Assembly (NCBI GenBank): GCA_002297505.1
Contig: DBLQ01000096.1
Span: 19,257 to 44,270, forward strand
Length of the DNA: 25,014 nt
Reading direction: 5' to 3'
DNA from: Flavobacteriales bacterium UBA720
GTDB taxonomy: Bacteria; Bacteroidota; Bacteroidia; Flavobacteriales; Weeksellaceae
Shown here: positions 6,676 to 13,395 of the stretch, one piece after another
Numbering within the stretch: the stretch's first letter is position 1
Layout of the letters: the number at the start of each line of letters is the position of its first letter
Notes under the pieces: model-generated
The model's input: only the letters and a program-made list of their open reading frames with translations
The model's database searches: none
What the model was told of the DNA's origin: nothing
Made by a program: the position numbers and the translations under genes

Positions 6676-9222
6676 TTAAGCAGAGTTTCTGCTGGCATTG
6701 ATGTTTCCGAAGAGCGAACGCATCACCAGTTTTTCATAAATTTCACGGTCGCCTTCTCCTTTTTGGATTTTAATCAGTGCATATTGCTGAATGCTGAGTA
6801 ATGGCAAAACAATCTTTTCCCGGATTTTTACGGATTTCCTGTTTAGCGGTTCTTCCTGCATCAGGATTTTGTAGCCTGTAAGCTCCAGCATCATTTGTTT
6901 CGACAATTCAAATTCTGCGAAAAGGACGTTCCAGAACTCACCGAACTTTTCATGATTTCTCATGTAATAAGTCAGTGGAAAATATGTCTTATTCATACTC
7001 ATCATGGAGTTCAGAACCAGAGTTTTGAAGAAATCAGATCCTTTGTAAAGGGCTTTGACCTCATCAAAACGACCTTGCTCTTTCAGCTCTTTCAATGCGA
7101 AACCAAACCCGAAAAATCCCGGTACATTCTGTTTCAGCTGAGACCAGGATCCAACAAAAGGAATTGCCCGCAGATCCTCAAACTTCAGTTCCGAACCAGC
7201 ACCACGCTTAGTCGGACGGCTGCCGATGTTGGTTTTTCCGTAATATTCCAGCGTGCTCATCTCCTGAAGATAAGGCACAAACATAGGATGCGCTTTCAGG
7301 TCAGAATATTTCTGATAACTGATTTCAGCGAGTTCGGAAATCAATTGGCGTTCCTCCGCGTTGAGATCTTTTTTGCTGCTTTTGAACACATCATTTTCGA
7401 TTCCTGCCGTCAGCAGTTGCTCAAAATTGAACTTGGCCTGGTCTCTATTCCCAAAAACGCTGGTAATGGTCTGGCCCTGGATGGTTAGTTCAATTTGATT
7501 GTTGGCAATTGTGTTGCCCTGAGAAGCGTAGAAATCGTGGGTTTTTCCGCCACCTCGGGCTGGCGGTCCTCCTCGCCCGTCGAAGAAAATCACTCGCATC
7601 CCGTTGTCCTCGGAAATTTTTGTAAGCCTTTCCTTGGAAGTGTAAATCTGCCAGTTGGCTTTGAGATAGCCGCCGTCCTTTGTACCGTCAGAAAAGCCAA
7701 GCATGATGAACTGCCTGTTATTTCTTCGGGACAGATGCTTCTTATAAACCGGATGGCTGTACAGGGTTCGCATCACCTCTTCGGAACGGTCCAGCCCTTC
7801 CATGGTTTCAAAAAGCGGAACAATATCGATGTTGATATCTTCCTCGGCATAGCCGCAGAGTTTCATCATCACATAGACGTTCATCACGTCCTTTACATCG
7901 TCAGAATTGGAGATGATGTAACGGTGCATGCCACGCTCACCATTTTTCTGCTGAATTTTCCTGATGTTATAGATGCTTTTAATGGTTTCGCAGGTCATGT
8001 CGTCATCATAGTCATCTGCGTTGATAACCGCGTCCGAGTCCAGCAGGAAGTTAATTTTTTCTTCGTGTGTTTTCGAATCTGCATCATCACCTGAAATTTT
8101 CCTGAATATATCGTCCAAAACCTTCTGGTGAACTCTGCTGTCCTGACGGATATCCAGTGTGGCAAAATGCGTCCCGAAAATCTTAACACGATCCCTGTAA
8201 TCATCCAGAACATCGCGGAACAAACCATTATGCTGCTCCACCAATATTTTTTCTGCCGCATCCAGCTGTTCAATAATTTCTTCCGCAGAAATCACTGCAT
8301 CTTTCTGAAAAATGGAAGCGTATAACTTTTTACTCAGTTTTTCCAGAATTTCGGAAACGCCACGGAAGCTCAGTCGCCTTCTTACATTTTTAAGATGTCC
8401 ATAGTAATCTTTCAGGATGGATATTCTCAATTCTTCTGCAACTTTCAGTGTGATCTCTGCCGTTACGAAAGGGTTGCCATCCCGATCGCCGCCCGGCCAG
8501 AAACCTAGCTGAACGATATCCGGACTTGGCGTAAACTGTCCATTGCCAAAGATCTGCTTAATTTTTTTATAAAGCTCGCCGATGCTTTGATAATAGACAT
8601 ACCTCAGGTAATAAATGATGCTCATAGCTTCATCCAAAGGTGTTGGTCTCTCTTTATTGACGAACGGTGTCTTGCCTAACTGCTGAAGCAAAGTATCGAT
8701 CTGCGTGACAGAATCATTAATGATCGCATCCCGAAGATCATGGATGATCCGCTGAACCGCATTCGGATAAAACTGCGTCGGGTGTGCAGTGAAAACAATT
8801 TTGATCGCAAAATCGTCCATTTTCTTGCGGATGGCTGCCAGATGATGATCCTGAGACGCCCGCTCGTAAAGATTGACCACAGTTCCGGAGTCGCTCTCGG
8901 AATGCAACTGCTGGAATGCAGCGTCTTCGATGCTATCGAAAAGAACAACCTGCCGCTCGATATACTGGATAATTTTAAAGAGCAGTTCAGTCTTTTGCTC
9001 CTCGGTTTTGAGCTCTGTATGTTTCTGAAAAAATTCTTCAACAATCTCCTCCGGCGACTTGCCTAATTGGTAGCCTTCCCTGCTTTCCTCATACAGGAAA
9101 GGCAGCAGCATGCCGATATTTGTCATTTTATCATAAGGCAGACTCATAAAGAGTGAATTGTAGATCTGAAACTTATTTTCTACAATCTGCCGGAACTTTT
9201 CGATTTTCTGGTCGTTTAACAT
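6676..9222 (-). CDS. ppc: Phosphoenolpyruvate carboxylase
   Basis: 848 residues. Adds bicarbonate to phosphoenolpyruvate to give oxaloacetate, refilling the TCA cycle. The first catalytic motif is FTAHPTQ (144-150, catalytic His147). Then come GFWPGGDRDGNPFV (240-253), PLFET (469-473, metal-binding Glu) and GFSDGTKDGGY (509-519, metal-binding Asp and catalytic Lys). The glycine/arginine loop is FDGRGGPPARGGG (547-559). In the E. coli and plant enzymes this loop reads FHGRGG; here the His position is Asp548, while both Arg residues (550, 556) remain. I believe this loop form is shared by other Bacteroidetes enzymes. The C-terminus ends NSA where the canonical end is NTG. The start ATG at 9222 sits 4 bases after a perfect promoter. 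Confidence 0.95.
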   Translation of the reverse strand: MLNDQKIEKFRQIVENKFQIYNSLFMSLPYDKMTNIGMLLPFLYEESREGYQLGKSPEEIVEEFFQKHTELKTEEQKTELLFKIIQYIERQVVLFDSIEDAAFQQLHSESDSGTVVNLYERASQDHHLAAIRKKMDDFAIKIVFTAHPTQFYPNAVQRIIHDLRDAIINDSVTQIDTLLQQLGKTPFVNKERPTPLDEAMSIIYYLRYVYYQSIGELYKKIKQIFGNGQFTPSPDIVQLGFWPGGDRDGNPFVTAEITLKVAEELRISILKDYYGHLKNVRRRLSFRGVSEILEKLSKKLYASIFQKDAVISAEEIIEQLDAAEKILVEQHNGLFRDVLDDYRDRVKIFGTHFATLDIRQDSRVHQKVLDDIFRKISGDDADSKTHEEKINFLLDSDAVINADDYDDDMTCETIKSIYNIRKIQQKNGERGMHRYIISNSDDVKDVMNVYVMMKLCGYAEEDINIDIVPLFETMEGLDRSEEVMRTLYSHPVYKKHLSRRNNRQFIMLGFSDGTKDGGYLKANWQIYTSKERLTKISEDNGMRVIFFDGRGGPPARGGGKTHDFYASQGNTIANNQIELTIQGQTITSVFGNRDQAKFNFEQLLTAGIENDVFKSSKKDLNAEERQLISELAEISYQKYSDLKAHPMFVPYLQEMSTLEYYGKTNIGSRPTKRGAGSELKFEDLRAIPFVGSWSQLKQNVPGFFGFGFALKELKEQGRFDEVKALYKGSDFFKTLVLNSMMSMNKTYFPLTYYMRNHEKFGEFWNVLFAEFELSKQMMLELTGYKILMQEEPLNRKSVKIREKIVLPLLSIQQYALIKIQKGEGDREIYEKLVMRSLFGNINASRNSA

Positions 9223-9226
9223 CTAA

Positions 9227-9257
9227 CAAATATAAGAGAGAAACTCAGATTTTCAAA
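9227..9257 (-). promoter_or_regulatory. Promoter of ppc, predicted leaderless
   Basis: Minus strand TTTG (9254-9257), a 19-base spacer, then TATATTTG (9227-9234): both elements match consensus. Four bases (TTAG) separate the -7 box from the ATG, so the expected transcription start falls at or next to the start codon. Confidence 0.6.
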
Positions 9258-9319
9258 ACGGCATTCTATTATTTTCAACTAAAATATCACCTAGCAGACT
9301 TATGACATTAATAAAGTAA

Positions 9320-9337
9320 GGCAGGCCGAAACCTGCC
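9320..9337 (-). terminator. Hairpin after ssb
   Basis: GGCAGG/CCTGCC stem with a 6-base loop, 12 bases after the ssb stop on the minus strand. It is followed by a T-rich but interrupted tail (TTACTTTATT), so this is a weak or imperfect intrinsic terminator. Confidence 0.5.
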
Positions 9338-9349
9338 ATTCCTTATCAA

Positions 9350-9682
9350 TTATTTGGATCCCAATAAAACCAGCTCTTCAATCCTGATTTCGGTGATCAT
9401 CCGCTTGGTTCCGTCCTTGTCATCATAAGTGCGGTACGTTAATTTGCCTTCCACAGCAATTTCTTTTCCTTTCGGGACATACTTTTCCAGGATTTCTACA
9501 GTTTTCCCAAACGCCACGAGATTATGCCATTGCGTCTCTTCTACACGCTCACCGTGGGCATTAACATAATAATCATTTGTAGCCAGGGTTACATTTGCTT
9601 TTCTGTTTCCGTTTTCGAAGTTGTAGACTTCTACATCTTTTCCTGTGTGACCGATCAGAGTCACTTTGTTTCTTAACGACAT
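9350..9682 (-). CDS. ssb: Single-stranded DNA-binding protein, short form without acidic tail
   Basis: 110 residues: an OB-fold only. Recognised by the start SLRNKVTLIGHTGKDVEV, the strand ANVTLATNDYYV, the core ETQWHNLVAFGKTVEILEKY (conserved Trp54-His55) and KGKEIAVEGKLTYRTYDDKDG. Full-length bacterial SSBs are 150-180 residues and end in a flexible region with an acidic DIPF-like tip that recruits repair and replication proteins. Here the protein stops right after the OB-fold (EELVLLGSK). It could be an accessory paralogue beside a full-length SSB elsewhere in the genome, as is common in Bacteroidetes. Flanked by single-gene units on both sides. Confidence 0.88.
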   Translation of the reverse strand: MSLRNKVTLIGHTGKDVEVYNFENGNRKANVTLATNDYYVNAHGERVEETQWHNLVAFGKTVEILEKYVPKGKEIAVEGKLTYRTYDDKDGTKRMITEIRIEELVLLGSK

Positions 9683-9809
9683 GGTAATAAATTTTTAAAT
9701 TAGACTTTTAAATCCGGACGTATTGTCGTAATCCTGATTTCTTGATGCAAAGTTTCATCAAATGAAAAACCCGATTCGGTAAAAAAGTATTTATATCCGT
9801 TTGTAATCG

Positions 9810-9839
9810 TTTGTAAATGGAATAGATTTTTTAACTTTA
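9810..9839 (+). promoter_or_regulatory. Candidate promoter of the 9865 operon
   Basis: TTTG at 9810-9813, an 18-base spacer, then TAACTTTA at 9832-9839 (last base mismatched). Ends 25 bases before the ATG. The TTTG is the second unit of a short direct repeat, GTTTGTAA at 9799 and 9809. Confidence 0.45.
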
Positions 9840-9864
9840 ATCAACAAAATATTTTCGGAGAACC

Positions 9865-10395
9865 ATGAAATTAACTGTATTGCTTCTGCTGGCCAGTTTT
9901 CTTTCCCCGGCACAGAATCCCGAAGCAGGAAAAGATATTGGTGAAAAAATCAAAGGTCATTTCTTGGATAAAAGCAAATTTACGACTGTTGAAGTAGTCC
10001 AACTTAGAGGGGCGCAAGGCAATCCTGTCGAAGATGGGATTTCAGCAGCGTACGAAATCCGGTTTTCTGATAGGAAGCTGAAACCTATCAAAGCAGACTG
10101 CTGTGACATTACCCTTATCAATGAAGGTGATCTGAACCACGATGGCAAGGATGAACTGTCCGTCTACCAGGCGCCGATGAATGGCTGCAGCTACACGATG
10201 ACAACCTATGCTTTAATAAAAGGACAATGGCAAAAGATCGTTGACTCCTACCTGGTACCATCCGGATGTGAAACACTTTCTGAAAAAGAATTGCAAGATC
10301 TGGTATTTAAAAAAAACCAGGAGATTTATTATCTTAGCAAAGATATGAGCCAGGAGCATGGCCCTTGGATTCGGAATAAAGTCAATCCTAAGTAA
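9865..10395 (+). CDS. Secreted protein with a Ca-binding-like DxNxDGxDE motif
   Basis: 176 residues; function unknown. An N-terminal signal peptide (MKLTVLLLLASFLSPAQ) suggests export to the periplasm or beyond. The segment GDLNHDGKDELSVY (88-101) has the Asp/Asn spacing of FG-GAP or EF-hand-like calcium loops, as found in many Bacteroidetes secreted proteins with a single such motif. Four cysteines (79, 80, 108, 135) could form disulfides after export. Probably first gene of an operon: the next gene starts 28 bp later on the same strand. I see no catalytic signature. Confidence 0.75.
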   Translation: MKLTVLLLLASFLSPAQNPEAGKDIGEKIKGHFLDKSKFTTVEVVQLRGAQGNPVEDGISAAYEIRFSDRKLKPIKADCCDITLINEGDLNHDGKDELSVYQAPMNGCSYTMTTYALIKGQWQKIVDSYLVPSGCETLSEKELQDLVFKKNQEIYYLSKDMSQEHGPWIRNKVNPK

Positions 10396-10423
10396 AGATT
10401 AATTAACTAAAAACAAAACACAA

Positions 10424-10774
10424 ATGGAAACGCTAACCTGCCCTGAATGCGGTGAGAAAATCGTAGGAAGATCCGATAAAAAATTCTGCTCGGACGCTTG
10501 CCGAAATGCTTATAACAATAAGCAGAACAAAGACATCAGCAATCTGATGCGCAAAATCAACAATCACTTGCGGAAAAATTACAGAATCCTGACCGAGCAA
10601 AACCCCGAAGGTAAAAGCAAAATCACGCGTGCAAAAATGGAAGCATTAGGATTTGACTTCGATCATATAACTCAGATGATCACCTATAAAAATGGTTCTC
10701 AATATTATTTTATCTATGACAAAGGTTATAAATTTCTGGACCAAGATTGGATTCTGATGGTCAATAAACAGTAG
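10424..10774 (+). CDS. Small zinc-ribbon protein
   Basis: 116 residues. The N-terminus has two Cys pairs in CPEC (6-9) and FCSDAC (21-26), a treble-clef or MYM/DUF2116-like zinc site in the context CPECGEKIVGRSDKKFCSD. The remainder is a basic helical stretch (NLMRKINNHLRKNYRIL) and a C-terminal beta-rich part rich in Tyr and Phe (GSQYYFIYDKGYKFLDQDW). No signal peptide, so cytosolic. Similar proteins are known from flavobacteria only as hypothetical proteins. The zinc site hints at nucleic-acid or protein binding, which is inference. Sits between the secreted-protein gene (28 bp upstream) and the hydrolase gene (58 bp downstream). Confidence 0.75.
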   Translation: METLTCPECGEKIVGRSDKKFCSDACRNAYNNKQNKDISNLMRKINNHLRKNYRILTEQNPEGKSKITRAKMEALGFDFDHITQMITYKNGSQYYFIYDKGYKFLDQDWILMVNKQ

Positions 10775-10832
10775 TATTGTTCCCAATTAAAGTAAAAATT
10801 CAGCCATTTTCGTCTCCTCTTAAAATTTACTC

Positions 10833-11930
10833 ATGGTCAAATATATTGTGCTGGTCACCCTATTAGTGATTGTTTTTATTATTATCAATCTGCCTGTATT
10901 CGGTGGGAGCATTAAAGGCAAAAGGTTAGAAAGAATGAAAAAGTCGCCGCATTACAGAGATGGCGTCTTTCAGAATCTAAGTCCTACGCCCAGTGTGACA
11001 GAAGGATTTACGATGCGACAGGTACTCTGGGATTTCCTTACCGATAAAACGCCTCATAAAGTGCCTGATCACATAATCCCAAGCATCAAAACAAATCTTA
11101 AAAGTCAGTCTAAAAAGGACGATTTTCTGGTTTGGATGGGACATTCCAGTTACTATTTGCAGACAGATGGTGTGCGTTTTCTAGTAGATCCTGTGTTCAG
11201 TGGCAATGCATCGCCCATTCCCGGTACCACAAAAGCATTTGCCGGCAGCGATATCTATTCTGCCGATGATTTCCCAATGATCGATTACTTGATTATCTCA
11301 CATGATCATTATGACCATCTGGATTATAAGACCATTAAGAGCTTAAGGACAAAAATTGAAAAAGTAATTTGTGGTTTGGGTGTCGGCGCACATCTGGAAC
11401 GTTGGGGCTTCGCGGGGAATCAAATCGTGGAACTGGACTGGTACGAGAGTGCAAATCTAAATCCTGACATTAAGATTACCTCTACGCCCGCGCGGCATTT
11501 CTCAGGCAGGCTGTTCCGGAGGAATACGACGCTGTGGTCTTCTTTTGTGCTGCGCACTGCAACCAAAAATATCTTTATCGGTGGCGACAGCGGTTATGAC
11601 AGTCATTTCAAAACAATTGGCGAAAGATTCGGTCCCTTCGATGTGGCGATTCTGGAAAACGGACAGTATAATGAGAAGTGGCGTTACATCCATACCTTGC
11701 CGGAAGAGTTCGGGAAAGTTGTTAATGATCTGGGTGCAAAAAATATTTTTCCTGTACACTCGGGGAAGTTTTCACTTGCACAGCATCCGTGGGATGAACC
11801 GCTGAAAAAGGTCAAAGAATACAGCGTGGGAAAAAACTTCCGGCTCTGTACACCAATGATCGGTGAGAAGATGAGCCTGGATGATGCTCGCCAACAATTT
11901 TCCGAATGGTGGACCAAAAAAAAAGGATGA
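10833..11930 (+). CDS. Membrane-anchored MBL-fold hydrolase, NAPE-PLD-like
   Basis: 365 residues. One N-terminal membrane segment (about 4-23, YIVLVTLLVIVFIIINLPVF) precedes a metallo-beta-lactamase domain. The metal motif is HDHYDHLD (157-164), and the strand LVWMGHSSYYLQ leads into it. Later metal ligands fit PARHFSGR, IGGDSGYD and FPVHSGKF. The set matches the family of N-acyl-phosphatidylethanolamine phospholipase D and related lipid hydrolases, so a phospholipid or other membrane substrate is plausible but unproven. Last of three same-strand genes. Its final codons (WTKKKG) and TGA stop lie inside the terminator stem, so the lysine run is encoded by the terminator's A-tract. Confidence 0.85.
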   Translation: MVKYIVLVTLLVIVFIIINLPVFGGSIKGKRLERMKKSPHYRDGVFQNLSPTPSVTEGFTMRQVLWDFLTDKTPHKVPDHIIPSIKTNLKSQSKKDDFLVWMGHSSYYLQTDGVRFLVDPVFSGNASPIPGTTKAFAGSDIYSADDFPMIDYLIISHDHYDHLDYKTIKSLRTKIEKVICGLGVGAHLERWGFAGNQIVELDWYESANLNPDIKITSTPARHFSGRLFRRNTTLWSSFVLRTATKNIFIGGDSGYDSHFKTIGERFGPFDVAILENGQYNEKWRYIHTLPEEFGKVVNDLGAKNIFPVHSGKFSLAQHPWDEPLKKVKEYSVGKNFRLCTPMIGEKMSLDDARQQFSEWWTKKKG

Positions 11931-11953
11931 GTAAAACGCTCATCCTTTTTTTT
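11916..11953. terminator. Bidirectional terminator embedded in both convergent gene ends
   Basis: An A-tract plus GGATGAG (11916-11931) pairs with CTCATCC plus a T-tract (11939-11953), with a loop of 7. The stop codon of the MBL gene (11928-11930) lies in the left arm. The stop codon of the parvulin gene (11952-11954) overlaps the right T-tract. Confidence 0.85.
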
Positions 11954-13328
11954 AATTCGTAGTGATTACTGTACTCTTCAGCCAGTTGCTGTGGAATTTG
12001 CAATCCTTATATTTATTGTCCAGCGATATGAAGATGGAAGGAATCTTGTTATTGACCCATTTTTCCACGATCTCATTCTTCTTCTTATTCAGCGCCATAT
12101 CCTTGATCCTTTCATAATCATTGGCGAGTTCCAGTTGGTGTGCATCGATAATGTCGTTCACCTGCACCATGTTGATCATCTTTCTCTTCTGTTGATCTTC
12201 CTGCTCAAAAGGCTCGGTGATGTCACCCTTCTTAAGTCCTGCGATCTGATAAGAAATCGTAGGATCCAGTCCTAACTTTTCGAGTTTGTCCGATCCGTCC
12301 TGATTGTTGGTCATTACGCCGGCACTGAATTTAGTGGTTTTGTCATCAGAATATTTGTAAGCAGCATCTTTGAATGTCATCTTCTTTTCGAGGATCAATG
12401 TTCTGATGCTGTCCAGTTCTTTTTTGGTGGCAGCAATTTCTGATGCATTGGGTGTATTTTTGATGAGAATGTGTCTCGCATCATATTTCTTTCCGTTACG
12501 TTTCACCAGCTGAATCAGGTGGTAGCCAAACTCGGACTCTACAGGATCCGAAATCTCACCTTCCTGCAGATTAAGTGCTGCAGCTTCAAACGGCTTCACC
12601 ATCTGGCCCATATTGATGCTTTTATAGAGTCCGCCTACGGCCGCAGAACCTTCGTCTTCCGAATAAATTCTGGCCAGGTTTTCGAAGCTGTCACCATTTT
12701 TGATGTCCAGTTTGATCTTATTTAGCTTGTCCACGATCTCTTTTCTGTGGCTTTCCGAAAGCTTAGGGTACATACTAATTTTAGAAAGCGAAACCTCATC
12801 CTTAACATTCGGAAGCTGGTATTTGAACTGATTGTAGAAGTCTGTCACCTCATTCGGTGTAACGTCGGCTTTCTCCGTAATCCTTGCATATTTCTGCTGT
12901 CCGTAATAATTATCGGAATCAATCTTCTCGATGGCATTTTTCATTTCATACGAGGTACGGAACTTGTATGCCGCCAGCATCGCCTTTTCGTCCGGGAACT
13001 GTGCAAGGATCTGGTTATACTTTCCGGCCGCCATATCTTTGATTGCAGCGCTTCTATTTTCGATCAAGGTGTCTTTTTTGGCTTCATAGATCAGCAATTT
13101 GTTATTGAGAATGCTTTCCATGAAGTCGCATTTGTTATCCACGTTCGTACCCTGCTGTTTGGCATAATTGGCCTGATCCTCAATATCGGATTCCAGAATG
13201 ATCTCATCGCCCACTACAGCAGCGATTCCGTCGATCAGCTGACCTTTTTGCAACTGTGCCGAAATCTTTCCGGTAAACAAGAATACCATTGCCGAAAGCA
13301 ATAAAAGACATTTTGTGTATTTTGACAT
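11952..13328 (-). CDS. SurA-like periplasmic peptidyl-prolyl isomerase with two parvulin domains
   Basis: 458 residues. Signal peptide 1-24 (ending GKISA). Then comes a SurA-type N-terminal chaperone segment starting LIDGIAAVVGDEIILESDIE (31-50). A first parvulin domain at about 178-276 (DSFENLARIYSEDEGSAAVGG then ESEFGYHLIQLVKR) is followed by a second starting YDARHILIK (282-290). The first domain keeps the usual FGYH core; the second is more divergent. The family chaperones outer-membrane proteins through the periplasm. Lies 67 bp downstream of the 611-residue parvulin gene, with a consensus -7 box between them. Confidence 0.9.
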   Translation of the reverse strand: MSKYTKCLLLLSAMVFLFTGKISAQLQKGQLIDGIAAVVGDEIILESDIEDQANYAKQQGTNVDNKCDFMESILNNKLLIYEAKKDTLIENRSAAIKDMAAGKYNQILAQFPDEKAMLAAYKFRTSYEMKNAIEKIDSDNYYGQQKYARITEKADVTPNEVTDFYNQFKYQLPNVKDEVSLSKISMYPKLSESHRKEIVDKLNKIKLDIKNGDSFENLARIYSEDEGSAAVGGLYKSINMGQMVKPFEAAALNLQEGEISDPVESEFGYHLIQLVKRNGKKYDARHILIKNTPNASEIAATKKELDSIRTLILEKKMTFKDAAYKYSDDKTTKFSAGVMTNNQDGSDKLEKLGLDPTISYQIAGLKKGDITEPFEQEDQQKRKMINMVQVNDIIDAHQLELANDYERIKDMALNKKKNEIVEKWVNNKIPSIFISLDNKYKDCKFHSNWLKSTVITTN

Positions 13329-13350
13329 TATTTTTAGAATTATTAACCTG

Positions 13351-13358
13351 CAAAATTA
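13351..13358 (-). promoter_or_regulatory. Candidate -7 box of the SurA-like gene
   Basis: Minus strand TAATTTTG followed by CAGG, an exact TAnnTTTG match 22 bases upstream of the ATG. No TTG at the expected -33 distance. It would allow transcription independent of the upstream parvulin gene. Confidence 0.4.
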
Positions 13359-13395
13359 GGATTATCGCCCAATTCCGCTTTATTTATTATTATAA

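Noticed and set aside
7495..8094. Plus-strand open frame of 199 codons inside ppc
   Set aside because: Antisense shadow of a highly conserved enzyme; the translation has no recognisable domain.
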